Shown piece by piece: positions 1 through 9,615 of a stretch of DNA of 64,000 nucleotides. Location: the NCBI GenBank assembly GCA_963678055.1, contig OY782679.1:2356001-2420000 (forward strand). Reading direction: 5' to 3'. Below the pieces are notes generated by a model, which was not told where the DNA came from, made no database searches, and worked only from the letters and a program-made list of their open reading frames with translations. Positions within the stretch are counted from its first letter, which is position 1. Each line of letters starts with the position of its first letter. The position numbers were made by a program, and so were the translations under genes. The stretch is from CAXXOK01 sp963678055. GTDB taxonomy: Bacteria; Bacillota; Clostridia; Christensenellales; Aristaeellaceae.

Positions 1-932
1 TGAACGTTCTCCCCTACGCCTGCATTACCAAAGGGCAGCAGGGCAGCGAACTGGTTGATTTTAAAACACTTGCGCCGCAGGTCGCCGGTTTTTCTGACGA
101 TGGCAGGGGCGTGCAAACCGAAGTCACCATGCGCGCCGCCATGGAACAAGCCAAACTGTATAACAGCCTGATCGCCGCCCACTGCGAGGACGATCGCTTG
201 CTACATGGCGGCTACATCCACGATGGCGCGTATGCCAAGCAGCATGGACACCGGGGCATCTCCTCGGAAAGCGAATGGCGGCAGCTTGCCCGCGACCTGC
301 AACTTGCCAAAGAAACCGGCTGCAAATACCACGTCTGCCACATATCCACAAAAGAAAGCGTCGCCCTCATCCGCAAGGCCAAAGCAGAGGGTGTAGATGT
401 CAGCTGCGAAACCGCACCCCACTACCTGTGCCTGACCGAAGATGATTTGCAGGATAACGGACGCTTCAAAATGAACCCGCCCATCCGCTCCCGGGCTGAT
501 CGAGACGCGCTGATAGAAGGTTTGCTCGATGGCACAATCGACATGATCGCCACCGACCATGCTCCCCACAGTGTGGAGGAAAAATCACGCGGCCTGCAAG
601 GCAGCTTGATGGGCGTGGTGGGGCTGGAATTTGCGTTTGCGGTGCTCAATACCCACCTGGTTAAACCCGGTATACTACCGCTGGAAAGGCTTTTGACACT
701 GATGATTGACAATCCAAGACAGCGCTTCGGCCTACCGGAGCGAACGCTATCAGAGGGCATGCCCGCGACCTTTGCGGTGCTCGACCCAGACAGGGAATGG
801 ACGATAGACCCACAGCACTTCCTGTCCAAAGGGAAAGCAACACCGTTTGCCGGCATGGCTGTACAGGGCGACTGCATACTGACAATGAACGGAGGTGAGA
901 CCGTATGGAAAAGCACGAACGTAAGCTGGTAA
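1..932 (+). CDS. pyrC: Dihydroorotase (5' end outside window)
   Basis: Zinc-dependent dihydroorotase, third step of pyrimidine synthesis (carbamoyl-aspartate to dihydroorotate). The frame is already open at base 3, so the start lies to the left. About 309 residues are present of the usual ~425, so roughly the N-terminal quarter is missing. Visible class I signatures are FSDDGRGVQ, HCEDD (zinc-binding His), CHISTKESV and ATDHAPHS, whose Asp is the catalytic base. The stop lies 28 bases inside carA, which indicates translational coupling. It is the first visible gene of a + strand pyr operon. Any leader or PyrR attenuator of the operon would be outside the window. The family call is certain. 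Confidence 0.96.
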   Translation, partial: NVLPYACITKGQQGSELVDFKTLAPQVAGFSDDGRGVQTEVTMRAAMEQAKLYNSLIAAHCEDDRLLHGGYIHDGAYAKQHGHRGISSESEWRQLARDLQLAKETGCKYHVCHISTKESVALIRKAKAEGVDVSCETAPHYLCLTEDDLQDNGRFKMNPPIRSRADRDALIEGLLDGTIDMIATDHAPHSVEEKSRGLQGSLMGVVGLEFAFAVLNTHLVKPGILPLERLLTLMIDNPRQRFGLPERTLSEGMPATFAVLDPDREWTIDPQHFLSKGKATPFAGMAVQGDCILTMNGGETVWKSTNVSW

Positions 933-2002
933 TGGAAAACGGCGCGGAATTTTTGGGAACGTCTTTTGGTGCGGTCAAGGAAACGCTGTGTGAGATGGTA
1001 TTTAACACCTCCATGGTCGGCTATCAGGAGATCGTGACCGATCCTAGCTACACCGAGCAGATGGTGGTCATGACCTATCCGCTAATCGGCAACTACGGCA
1101 TCTGCGACGATGACCATGAAACAAAAACCCCCACCATGGGCGCGATGGTCGTACGCGAGTACAACGACCTGCCCTCCAACTTCCGTGCGACCGGAACCTT
1201 AAGCCAGCTGCTGGAAGCCTACGACATTCCCGGCATTCAGGGCGTGGACACGCGTAAAATTGCCCGCATGATTCGCAGCGAAGGCAGCCAGCGCGCCATC
1301 ATTTGTGCGCCGGAGCTAAGCACCGAGGACGCGCTGGCGAAAATCCGCGCCTATCAGCTGCCACACGATACCGTTTCCCGCGTGTCTCAGCCCACAGCAT
1401 GGCACTCGGAAGCCGACAACGCTAAGTACACCGTGGTGTGCGTGGACTGCGGCATTAAACACAACATTATCCGCGAGCTGAACAAGCGCGGCTGCACCAC
1501 CATCACGGTGCCATACAATATCACGGCAGACGAAATTCTACAGTATCAACCCGATGGGCTATTCCTCTCCAACGGCCCCGGTGACCCGGAGGATGTGCCC
1601 TCCGTGATTGAAGCCATCAAAACACTCAAGGGCAAACTGCCGATCTTTGGCATCTGCCTGGGGCACCAGATGCTGTCGCTGGCCTACGGCGCAAAAACCT
1701 ATAAAATGAAGTTTGGCCACCGCGGCGGCAACCACCCTGTAAAGGACCTGCGAACGGGCAAAATCGCCGTGACCAGCCAAAACCACAGCTACGCCGTGGC
1801 GCTGGACAGCTTAGAGAAAACCAAGCTCACCCTCACCCACCTGAACCTGCTGGATAACACCGCCGAGGGTGTGGAGTGCAAAGAAGACAAGGTCTTCTCC
1901 GTGCAGTATCACCCGGAAAGCGCACCCGGCCCGCAGGATTCAGCCCACTTGTTTACCCAGTTTATTGACATGATGGCAAAGGAGCGTGAGCAGCATGCCT
2001 AA
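905..2002 (+). CDS. carA: Carbamoyl-phosphate synthase small subunit (glutaminase)
   Basis: Glutamine amidotransferase subunit that releases ammonia from glutamine and passes it to CarB, the first step of pyrimidine (and arginine) synthesis. It has 365 residues, normal for the family. The N-terminal CPSase_sm domain covers about residues 1-135. The class I glutaminase domain follows, with the nucleophile Cys in GICLGHQM, the FLSNGPGDP motif and the His/Glu of QYHPES near the C-terminus. The ATG at 905 has a strong GGAGGTGAG ribosome site 6-8 bases upstream, inside pyrC. The stop overlaps the carB start by 8 bases. There is one carA/B pair here with pyr genes, so it is the pyrimidine-operon copy; an arginine-specific second copy cannot be excluded. 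Confidence 0.97.
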   Translation: MEKHERKLVMENGAEFLGTSFGAVKETLCEMVFNTSMVGYQEIVTDPSYTEQMVVMTYPLIGNYGICDDDHETKTPTMGAMVVREYNDLPSNFRATGTLSQLLEAYDIPGIQGVDTRKIARMIRSEGSQRAIICAPELSTEDALAKIRAYQLPHDTVSRVSQPTAWHSEADNAKYTVVCVDCGIKHNIIRELNKRGCTTITVPYNITADEILQYQPDGLFLSNGPGDPEDVPSVIEAIKTLKGKLPIFGICLGHQMLSLAYGAKTYKMKFGHRGGNHPVKDLRTGKIAVTSQNHSYAVALDSLEKTKLTLTHLNLLDNTAEGVECKEDKVFSVQYHPESAPGPQDSAHLFTQFIDMMAKEREQHA

Positions 2003-5000
2003 GCGGACAGATATCAAGCGCGTGCTGGTGATTGGATCCGGCCCGATTGTCATCGGCCAGGCTGCGGAATTTGACTACGCGGGCACGCAGGCCTGTCTGG
2101 CCCTGCGCGAGGAAGGATACGAGGTCATCCTCGTCAACTCCAACCCCGCCACCATCATGACCGATGTCAACATTGCTGACAAAGTGTACATGGAACCGCT
2201 GACACTGGAATACCTGGCGAAAATCCTGCGCTTTGAACGGCCGGATGCCATTTTACCGGGTCTTGGCGGTCAAACCGGCCTGAACCTTGCCATGCGCCTG
2301 CATACCAAAGGCGTTTTGGAAGAGTGCCAGGTGGAAATTCTGGGTACAAGCTTTGACAGTATCAACAAAGCCGAGGACCGCGACGAGTTTAAAAAACTTT
2401 GCCAGTCTCTGTGCGAGCCTGTACTCCCCTCCATTATCGCGACGACCATTGAAGAGGGCAAACAAGCCGCTGCGGAGATCGGCTATCCGGTCATCCTGCG
2501 CCCGGCGTTCACCTTGGGCGGCACGGGCGGCGGCTTTGCCGATGACGAAGACGAGCTTGTCCCTCTGATGAAAAACGCCCTGAAGCTTTCGCCCGTCAAT
2601 CAGGTGCTGGTGGAGAAAAGCATTAAGGGATATAAAGAAATCGAGTACGAAGTGATGCGCGATGCAAACGATACCGCTATCACCGTCTGTAATATGGAAA
2701 ATCTGGACCCGGTCGGCGTCCACACGGGCGATTCCATTGTCGTCTGCCCCAGCCAGACCTTAACCAACAAGGAATACCAAATGCTGCGCGACAGCGCACT
2801 GAAAATCATCCGCGCGCTGAAAATAGAAGGCGGCTGCAACGTGCAGTTTGCGCTGGACCCCGTAAGCTTCCAGTATTACCTCATCGAAGTAAACCCGCGC
2901 GTGAGCCGCTCCTCCGCCCTGGCCAGCAAGGCCAGCGGCTACCCCATCGCCCGCGTATCAGCCAAAATCGCCGTGGGTCTGCATCTGGATGAAATTCAGC
3001 TTGCCAACACCCCCGCAAGCTTTGAACCGGCGCTGGACTTTGTGGTCTCGAAAATTGCCCGCTTTCCCTTTGACAAGCTGGAGGGTTCCTCCAACACCCT
3101 CTCCACACAGATGAAAGCAACGGGCGAAGTCATGGCCATTGGCCGTACCATGGAAGAAAGCCTGCTCAAAGCCGTGCGCTCGCTGGAAATCGGCGTCAGC
3201 CACCTGCACATGCCCAAGTTCTCCGGCATGGATACAGAAGAATTAATCAGCTACATCCGCACCGCAACCGACGACAGGATATTTGCCATCGCGCAGCTCA
3301 TCCGTATCGGTGCGACGCTGTCTCGCATCCACGACGAGACGATGATTGACATGTTCTTCTTAGAGAAAATCAAAAACATTGTCTACTTTGAGGCCAAGCT
3401 CATCAACGGCAAGGACGACCCGGATGTACTCCGCGCTGCTAAGCACCTGGGGATATCCGACAAGTACATCGCCCAGATGTGGGGACAGACAGAAAAGGAC
3501 ATTTTCCGCTTCCGCAAGCGCGAAAACCTGTTGCCGGTCTATAAAATGATCGACACCTGCGCCAGCGAGTTTGATAGCTATGTACCTTACTTCTACTCCA
3601 CCTATGAGGAAGAAAACGAATCCATCGTCTCCGATAAAAAGAAGATTGTGGTGCTTGGGTCTGGCCCCATCCGCATCGGTCAGGGTGTGGAATTTGACTA
3701 CTCCACCGTCCATGCCATCTGGACCATTCAGCAGGCAGGGTACGAGGCGATTATCATCAATAACAACCCCGAAACCGTGTCCACCGACTACACCACCAGC
3801 GACAAGCTCTACTTTGAGCCGCTGACCGTGGAAGACGTAATGAACATTTTAACGCTGGAAAAACCCGAAGGCGTTGTGGTCAGCCTGGGCGGGCAGACTG
3901 CCATCAATCTGGCCGAGCGCTTACACGCCATGGGTGTGAAGATTATCGGCACGGATGTCGATGCCATCAAGCGCGCAGAAAACCGCGATTCCTTTGAAAA
4001 AGTCATGCAGGAGCTGGGTATCCCCCAGCCCCAGGGCGAAGCCGTGACCAATATTGAAGCCGGCGTAGAAGCCGCCAACCGCATCGGCTACCCGGTGCTG
4101 GTACGCCCAAGCTACGTGCTGGGTGGGCGCGCGATGCAGATTGTAAACGACGAGAAAACCCTGCGCCACTACCTGCGCACCGCCGTGCTGCTGGATGAAG
4201 ACCAGCCCGTGCTGGTGGATAAATACATCATCGGCAAGGAGCTGGAAACCGACGCCGTGTGCGACGGCGAACAGGTGTACATCCCCGGCATTATGGAACA
4301 TGTTGAGCGCACAGGCATCCACTCGGGCGACTCCATCAGCGTGTATCCCACCTTTACCATGTCCGAGCGCGTAAAGCAGATTATAACCGACTATACGGTG
4401 CGCCTGGGCCTTGGCATCGGCATCGTGGGCCTGTATAACATTCAGTTCATTGTAGACGATCAGGAAAACGTCTATGTGATCGAGGTCAACCCGCGCTCCA
4501 GCCGCACCGTGCCGTTTATTTCCAAATCCACGGGCGTACCGCTGGCCGATATCGGCACTAGAGTCATCCTGGGTATCAGCCTGCACGATCAGGGCATCAG
4601 CGATGTTATCGCCCCGGAGAAAAAGCGCTGGTATGTGAAAGCCCCGGCATTCAGCTTTTCTAAACTCCGCGGGATGGACGCGTACCTGAGCCCTGAAATG
4701 AAATCCACCGGCGAGGCCATCGGCTACGACGACACCTTAAACCGTGCGCTATTCAAGGCCATGCAGTCCTCCGGGATGAACGTGTCCAACTACGGCACCA
4801 TTTTTGTCACGGTCGCAAGCGAAGACAAGCAGGAGGCCCTGCCGCTGATCAAACGCTTTTACGACCTGGGTTTCAACATTGAAGCCACCAAGGGCACAGC
4901 GGACTTCCTCAAAGAAAACGGCATCCGCACCCGTACCCGCAAGAAGCTTTCGGAAGGCAGCGAGGAAATCCTCACCCTGCTGCGTCAGGGCTATGTCAAC

Positions 5001-5177
5001 TACGTCATCAACACCCGCGGCATGACGATCGGCGACAGGGATTCCGACGGTGCACGCATCCGCCGCTGCGCTGTGGAAAACAACGTAACGATCTTTACCT
5101 CGCTAGATACGGTAGCGGTGTTGCTCAACGTACTGGAAGAGATTACCCTGACGATTTCGACAATCGACGCAGACTAA
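1995..5177 (+). CDS. carB: Carbamoyl-phosphate synthase large subunit
   Basis: Makes carbamoyl phosphate from bicarbonate, ammonia and two ATP. It has 1060 residues and the full architecture: two homologous synthetase halves, each beginning with an IGSGPI-type loop (near residue 15 and near residue 556), two ATP-grasp domains, the oligomerisation domain around residue 400-550 and a C-terminal MGS-like allosteric domain. I start it at ATG 1995. GGAG at 1981-1984 is then 10 bases away; the in-frame GTG at 1986 would sit directly on the ribosome site. It is coupled to carA by an 8-base overlap and followed by pyrK after 15 bases. Confidence 0.97.
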   Translation: MPKRTDIKRVLVIGSGPIVIGQAAEFDYAGTQACLALREEGYEVILVNSNPATIMTDVNIADKVYMEPLTLEYLAKILRFERPDAILPGLGGQTGLNLAMRLHTKGVLEECQVEILGTSFDSINKAEDRDEFKKLCQSLCEPVLPSIIATTIEEGKQAAAEIGYPVILRPAFTLGGTGGGFADDEDELVPLMKNALKLSPVNQVLVEKSIKGYKEIEYEVMRDANDTAITVCNMENLDPVGVHTGDSIVVCPSQTLTNKEYQMLRDSALKIIRALKIEGGCNVQFALDPVSFQYYLIEVNPRVSRSSALASKASGYPIARVSAKIAVGLHLDEIQLANTPASFEPALDFVVSKIARFPFDKLEGSSNTLSTQMKATGEVMAIGRTMEESLLKAVRSLEIGVSHLHMPKFSGMDTEELISYIRTATDDRIFAIAQLIRIGATLSRIHDETMIDMFFLEKIKNIVYFEAKLINGKDDPDVLRAAKHLGISDKYIAQMWGQTEKDIFRFRKRENLLPVYKMIDTCASEFDSYVPYFYSTYEEENESIVSDKKKIVVLGSGPIRIGQGVEFDYSTVHAIWTIQQAGYEAIIINNNPETVSTDYTTSDKLYFEPLTVEDVMNILTLEKPEGVVVSLGGQTAINLAERLHAMGVKIIGTDVDAIKRAENRDSFEKVMQELGIPQPQGEAVTNIEAGVEAANRIGYPVLVRPSYVLGGRAMQIVNDEKTLRHYLRTAVLLDEDQPVLVDKYIIGKELETDAVCDGEQVYIPGIMEHVERTGIHSGDSISVYPTFTMSERVKQIITDYTVRLGLGIGIVGLYNIQFIVDDQENVYVIEVNPRSSRTVPFISKSTGVPLADIGTRVILGISLHDQGISDVIAPEKKRWYVKAPAFSFSKLRGMDAYLSPEMKSTGEAIGYDDTLNRALFKAMQSSGMNVSNYGTIFVTVASEDKQEALPLIKRFYDLGFNIEATKGTADFLKENGIRTRTRKKLSEGSEEILTLLRQGYVNYVINTRGMTIGDRDSDGARIRRCAVENNVTIFTSLDTVAVLLNVLEEITLTISTIDAD

Positions 5178-5192
5178 GGAAGGAAGCGGCGC

Positions 5193-5918
5193 ATGGCCTA
5201 CACGATTACCGAGAATGTGAATATCGCCAAAAACACCTGGCGCATGGCGATACGCGGCGATATGACCCGCATCACGCGCCCCGGGCAGTTTGTGCAGCTG
5301 CAGGTGCCGGGATTTTACCTGCGCCGCCCGATCTCCGTGTGCGATTTTGATGAAAGTACCCTGACCCTGATTTACAAGGTCATCGGCCACGGCACAGAGG
5401 CCATGACACAAATGAAACCCGGCAGCCAGGCCGATCTGCTGACGGGCCTTGGCAACGGCTACACAGTCAAGCAATGCAAACCGCTGCTCATTGGCGGCGG
5501 CTGTGGCATTCCACCGCTGTACAAGCTGTGCAAAGTGCTGACGGAGCAAGGCATGCAGCCACAGGTGGTGCTGGGCTTTAACGCTAAAGACGAGGTCTTT
5601 TTAGAGGATGCATTCAAAGCGCTGGGCGCGGCTGTAACCCTGACCACCGTGGACGGCAGCTGCGGTGAGCAGGGCTATGCCACGCAGGCAACAGATCCGC
5701 TGGACTTTGATTATGTGTACACCTGCGGACCGGACGCTATGCTCAAGTCCGTATTCAAACTTTGCCAGACGCGCGGTATCTCCGGCCAGTTCAGCCTGGA
5801 GGAGCGCATGGCCTGCGGCTTTGGCGCGTGCATGGGTTGCACCATTCATACAGTATCCGGCGCAAAGCGCGTCTGCGCGGACGGGCCGATTTTTGACAAG
5901 GAGGAACTCCCATGGTAA
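5193..5918 (+). CDS. pyrK: Dihydroorotate dehydrogenase electron-transfer subunit
   Basis: FAD and [2Fe-2S] subunit that lets PyrD (class 1B) pass electrons to NAD+. It has 241 residues. The ferredoxin-reductase-like FAD domain includes YLRRPISVC, the NAD-binding part has LLIGGGCGIPPLY, and the C-terminal cluster motif CGFGACMGC plus a later Cys in RVCADGP binds the iron-sulfur centre. The ATG at 5193 follows a GGAAGGAAG site. The stop overlaps the pyrD start (ATGGTAA). A pyrK next to pyrD marks the NAD-linked class 1B enzyme typical of Firmicutes. Confidence 0.96.
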   Translation: MAYTITENVNIAKNTWRMAIRGDMTRITRPGQFVQLQVPGFYLRRPISVCDFDESTLTLIYKVIGHGTEAMTQMKPGSQADLLTGLGNGYTVKQCKPLLIGGGCGIPPLYKLCKVLTEQGMQPQVVLGFNAKDEVFLEDAFKALGAAVTLTTVDGSCGEQGYATQATDPLDFDYVYTCGPDAMLKSVFKLCQTRGISGQFSLEERMACGFGACMGCTIHTVSGAKRVCADGPIFDKEELPW

Positions 5919-6826
5919 ATACAATTGTGGTTCTCTCCGGTATCCGGCTCGATAATCCCGTTATCCCCGCCAGCGGCACCTTTGGTTACGGGAAAGAGTT
6001 TAAGGACTATTACGACATCAACATTCTGGGGACATTTTCCTTTAAAGGAACAACCCTCGCCCCGCGTTTTGGCAACCCCACCCCGCGCATTGCAGAATGC
6101 ACAAGCGGTATGCTTAACGCCATCGGGCTGCAGAACCCCGGCGTGGAACACGTGATCGCCCACGAATTGCCGCTTTTACAATCGTTCTTCCATAAGCCCG
6201 TGATGAGTAACGTCTCGGGCTTTTCATTGGACGAATATGCCAAAACCGCCGCGATGCTAGACACCCAGGAACAGATCGGCTGGCACGAGATTAACGTATC
6301 CTGCCCCAATGTGCACGGTGGCGGCATGGCGTTTGGCACAAGCTGCGAAAACGCCGCTGCGGTGGTCAAGGCCGTCAAAGCCGTGTGCCAAAAGCCGGTG
6401 TATATCAAACTGAGTCCAAACGTAACCGATATTGTCTCCATCGCCAAGGCCTGCCAGGACGCCGGTGCGGATGGTCTGACGCTGATCAACACCCTGCTGG
6501 GCATGCGGATCAGCCTGAAAACCAAAAAACCCATCCTCGCCAACACCATGGGCGGATTCTCCGGCCCGGCAATCTTCCCCGTAGCACTGCGCATGGTCTA
6601 CCAGGTCGCCAAAGCCGTCAGCATCCCGGTCATCGGTATGGGCGGCGTGCAAAGCGCCGAGGACGTGATTGAGATGATGCTTGCCGGTGCGACCGCCGTA
6701 CAGGTCGGGGCCGCGAATCTGGTCAACCCCTACGCCAGCAAGCAGATCATTGAAGCACTGCCGGAAACCATGGAGACCTACGGTATCACAGATTTACAGA
6801 GCATTATAGGAGGTTCCTTTTCATGA
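5912..6826 (+). CDS. pyrD: Dihydroorotate dehydrogenase, class 1B catalytic subunit
   Basis: FMN enzyme that oxidises dihydroorotate to orotate in the cytoplasm, working as a heterotetramer with PyrK. It has 304 residues with a TIM-barrel fold. The catalytic base is the Cys of INVSCPNVHGGG. The FMN-phosphate region is seen in IGMGGVQSAEDV near the C-terminus. The ribosome site AAGGAGGAA precedes ATG 5912. The start overlaps pyrK by 7 bases and the stop overlaps pyrF by ATGA. The Cys and the pyrK neighbour exclude the membrane class 2 enzyme. Confidence 0.97.
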   Translation: MVNTIVVLSGIRLDNPVIPASGTFGYGKEFKDYYDINILGTFSFKGTTLAPRFGNPTPRIAECTSGMLNAIGLQNPGVEHVIAHELPLLQSFFHKPVMSNVSGFSLDEYAKTAAMLDTQEQIGWHEINVSCPNVHGGGMAFGTSCENAAAVVKAVKAVCQKPVYIKLSPNVTDIVSIAKACQDAGADGLTLINTLLGMRISLKTKKPILANTMGGFSGPAIFPVALRMVYQVAKAVSIPVIGMGGVQSAEDVIEMMLAGATAVQVGAANLVNPYASKQIIEALPETMETYGITDLQSIIGGSFS

Positions 6827-7527
6827 GCAAACAAGGCGACGTTATCATCGCACTGGACTTTCCCTCGGCCAAAGAGGTCTATGCGTTTCTGGATAAATTT
6901 CAGGACGAAAAACCCTTTGTAAAAATCGGCATGGAGCTGTACTACGCCGAAGGTCCGGACATTGTTCGCGCCATCAAAGCGCGCGGACATAAGATTTTTC
7001 TGGATCTAAAGCTGCACGATATTCCCAACACCGTGCTGCGCGCCATGCGCGTACTATCGCAGCTTGGGGTGGATATGACCAACCTACACGCCGCAGGCAC
7101 CATCCCCATGATGCAGGCAGCACTGGAAGGCCTGACCCGGCCCGATGGCACCCGCCCCCTGCTTATCGCCGTTACGCAGCTGACCTCGACCTCCGAAAAG
7201 CAGCTGAAAAACGAACTGCTGATCGCAGAGACTATGCCAGGCACGGTCATCCACTACGCCCAAAACGCAAAAACTGCGGGGCTGGATGGCATTGTCTGCT
7301 CGCCGCTGGAAGCCGCGCAGGTCAAAGCCGCCTGCGGTGACGACTTCCAGACCGTTACCCCCGGCATCCGCTTTGCCGGCAGCACGGCCGATGACCAGCA
7401 GCGCATCACAACCCCAGAAAAGGCAAAATCCGGCGGCAGCGACTACATTGTGGTCGGCCGTCCTATCACACAAGCCGACGATCCCGTGGCGGCCTACCGC
7501 CGCTGCGTCCATGATTTTCTAGCATAA
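6823..7527 (+). CDS. pyrF: Orotidine-5'-phosphate decarboxylase
   Basis: Decarboxylates OMP to UMP, the last step of the pathway. It has 234 residues. The group I signature is LDLKLHDIPNTV around residue 62-73, holding the Asp-Lys-Asp catalytic charge network. The phosphate-gripper region is near TPGIRFAG and VVGRPIT. Translation is coupled to pyrD through an ATGA overlap, with an AGGAGG site upstream. The gap to pyrE is 13 bases. Confidence 0.97.
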   Translation: MSKQGDVIIALDFPSAKEVYAFLDKFQDEKPFVKIGMELYYAEGPDIVRAIKARGHKIFLDLKLHDIPNTVLRAMRVLSQLGVDMTNLHAAGTIPMMQAALEGLTRPDGTRPLLIAVTQLTSTSEKQLKNELLIAETMPGTVIHYAQNAKTAGLDGIVCSPLEAAQVKAACGDDFQTVTPGIRFAGSTADDQQRITTPEKAKSGGSDYIVVGRPITQADDPVAAYRRCVHDFLA

Positions 7528-7540
7528 GGAGAGATACACT

Positions 7541-8179
7541 ATGCAGCGTGAAATCGCCAAAGCCCTCCTGGATATCCAGGCCGTATTCCTGCGCCCTCAG
7601 CAGCCCTTTACCTGGGCCAGCGGCATCAAAAGTCCCATCTACTGCGACAACCGCCTGACCCTGTCCTACCCCGCTGTTCGCACGCTGATTGAAACCGCCT
7701 TCGCCGATGTTATCAAGGCCGAGTTTCCTGCCTGCGAAGCGCTGTTTGGCACGAGCACCGCAGGCATCCCGCATGCGGCCATCACCGCTCATCTGATGAA
7801 CCTGCCCATGGGGTATGTGCGCGGGAGCGAGAAAAGCCATGGCCGCAACAACCGCATTGAAGGCAAGCTCACACCCGGCCAGAAGGTGGTCGTGGTGGAA
7901 GATTTGATTTCCACCGGCGGCAGCGTGGTGGATGTCGTAGAAGCGCTGCGGGAAGCCGGCGCACAGGTGCTGGGTATCGTGAGCATCTTCACCTACGGCA
8001 TGCAGCGCGGTATTGATAGGCTGGCGGCTGCAGACGTGCGCAATATCAGCCTGAGCAACCTCGATACCCTGGTGGAGGTCGCTGCTGAGAACGGCTATAT
8101 CAAGCCCGAACATAAACAGGCGCTGCTTGATTTCCGCAATACCCCGTCCGACGAAAGCTGGATGTCCGCGCTTTCCTGA
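7541..8179 (+). CDS. pyrE: Orotate phosphoribosyltransferase
   Basis: Transfers phosphoribose from PRPP to orotate, giving OMP. It has 212 residues. The PRPP-binding loop is VVVEDLISTGGSV around residue 110-122, and the catalytic-loop region GSEKSHGRNNRIEG lies just before it. AAGGAGAG lies upstream of ATG 7541. It is followed by an 83-base gap before pyrB, the only real spacing in the operon. I see no PyrR-type binding sequence or terminator in that gap. Confidence 0.96.
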   Translation: MQREIAKALLDIQAVFLRPQQPFTWASGIKSPIYCDNRLTLSYPAVRTLIETAFADVIKAEFPACEALFGTSTAGIPHAAITAHLMNLPMGYVRGSEKSHGRNNRIEGKLTPGQKVVVVEDLISTGGSVVDVVEALREAGAQVLGIVSIFTYGMQRGIDRLAAADVRNISLSNLDTLVEVAAENGYIKPEHKQALLDFRNTPSDESWMSALS

Positions 8180-8262
8180 TGGGATGCAGGCGGCTTCAAG
8201 CAAGCCCCTAATCACAGTGAAGAAACAACGAACTTCTAAACGAAACGAAGCGAGGGAGATTT

Positions 8263-9177
8263 ATGCGACACCTTTTGGATATCATCGATTGGAGCCCGGA
8301 CGAACTGGACGCTCTGATGGACATTGCCGACGATATTATTGCGCGTCCCGGCGACTATGCCCAGTCCATGCGGGGCAAAATCCTCGCAACGCTGTTTTAC
8401 GAACCATCCACCCGAACACGGCTTAGCTTCGAGGCCGCCATGCTCCGGCTTGGCGGACAGGTGATCGGGTTTGCGGACGCATCGGCCTCCTCCGTCGCCA
8501 AGGGCGAAAGCGTGGCCGATACCGTTCGAACCGTGGCCTGCTATGCCGATATCGTCGCCATGCGGCACTCCAAGGAAGGCGCGCCCACGGTTGCTGCCGC
8601 CTACAGCCCGATACCGGTCATCAACGCCGGCGACGGCGGTCACAATCACCCCACGCAAACGCTGGCGGATTTGCACACCATCCGCCGCGAAAAAGGCAGG
8701 CTGAACCAGCTGGTGGTCGGCCTGTGCGGCGATTTGCAGTTTGGGCGCACGGTACACAGCCTGATGAACGCCATGGCACGGTACAAGTCCATTCGCTTTG
8801 TGCTGATCTCCCCGGAAGAGCTGCGCATACCCGAATATTTGCGCGAGGGAATGAAAAGCCTCGGTGTTCCGTTTACTGAAGTGGAGAGACTGGAAGATGT
8901 CATCGGCACGCTGGATGTGCTGTACATGACCCGCGTACAAAAAGAGCGCTTCTTTAACGAAGCTGACTATGTGCGCCTGAAGGACAGCTATATTCTAACC
9001 GTGGACAAAATGAAGCTTGCCCGCAAGGATATGACCCTTATGCATCCGCTGCCGCGTGTTAACGAAATTCGCCAAGCAGTGGACGCAGACCCCAGAGCGT
9101 GTTATTTTAAACAAATGAAGTACGGCATGCACATGCGCCAAGCGCTGATCCTGCAGCTGATGGAGGCGACACAATGA
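8263..9177 (+). CDS. pyrB: Aspartate carbamoyltransferase, catalytic subunit
   Basis: Joins carbamoyl phosphate and aspartate. It has 304 residues. The carbamoyl-phosphate site is FYEPSTRTRLSFE near residue 45, HPTQTLADL lies around residue 130, and the aspartate-site loop HPLPRVNEI lies near residue 262. A GAGGGAG ribosome site precedes the ATG. It overlaps pyrI by ATGA, so the regulated PyrBI holoenzyme is expected rather than the free PyrB trimer of Bacillus. Here pyrB sits near the distal end of the operon rather than first. Confidence 0.97.
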   Translation: MRHLLDIIDWSPDELDALMDIADDIIARPGDYAQSMRGKILATLFYEPSTRTRLSFEAAMLRLGGQVIGFADASASSVAKGESVADTVRTVACYADIVAMRHSKEGAPTVAAAYSPIPVINAGDGGHNHPTQTLADLHTIRREKGRLNQLVVGLCGDLQFGRTVHSLMNAMARYKSIRFVLISPEELRIPEYLREGMKSLGVPFTEVERLEDVIGTLDVLYMTRVQKERFFNEADYVRLKDSYILTVDKMKLARKDMTLMHPLPRVNEIRQAVDADPRACYFKQMKYGMHMRQALILQLMEATQ

Positions 9178-9599
9178 ATATTAATGAAATTCAGGACGGT
9201 TATGTCATCGATCACCTGCACGCAGGGCGCGCACTGCGCGTGTACCGCTACCTGGACCTCGATCAGCTGGATTGCTCGGTCGCCATCATTAAAAATGCCA
9301 AGTCCGCACGCATGGGCCGCAAGGATATCATCAAGATTGACGAGTTGATTGACCTGAACTTGAACATCGTCAGCTATATTGATGCCGGCGCGACCGTCAA
9401 CACCATCAAAAACGGCAAGCTGGTAGAGAAAACCCGGCTCACCGTGCCGGAGACCGTGACCGGCGTGCTCAAGTGCAAAAACCCGCGCTGCATTACCCAG
9501 ACCGAACAGGAACTCCAGCACAGGTTCGTGCTCCACGACCGCGAAAAAGGCACCTACCGCTGCTATTACTGCGATACCATACACAAGCCCGAGGACTGA
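9174..9599 (+). CDS. pyrI: Aspartate carbamoyltransferase, regulatory subunit
   Basis: Allosteric partner of PyrB that binds CTP/ATP and transmits feedback control. It has 141 residues. The N-terminal nucleotide-binding domain is followed by a zinc domain whose four cysteines are visible as CKNPRC and CYYC near the C-terminus; they hold the contact with PyrB. The start overlaps the pyrB stop (ATGA). Its presence means flux through this operon can be controlled by CTP at enzyme level. Confidence 0.95.
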   Translation: MNINEIQDGYVIDHLHAGRALRVYRYLDLDQLDCSVAIIKNAKSARMGRKDIIKIDELIDLNLNIVSYIDAGATVNTIKNGKLVEKTRLTVPETVTGVLKCKNPRCITQTEQELQHRFVLHDREKGTYRCYYCDTIHKPED

Positions 9600-9615
9600 A
9601 ACCGGGAGGCGTACC

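Noticed and set aside
8180..8262. A PyrR-dependent attenuator before pyrB
   Set aside because: The gap has neither the PyrR anti-antiterminator consensus nor a terminator stem with a U-run.
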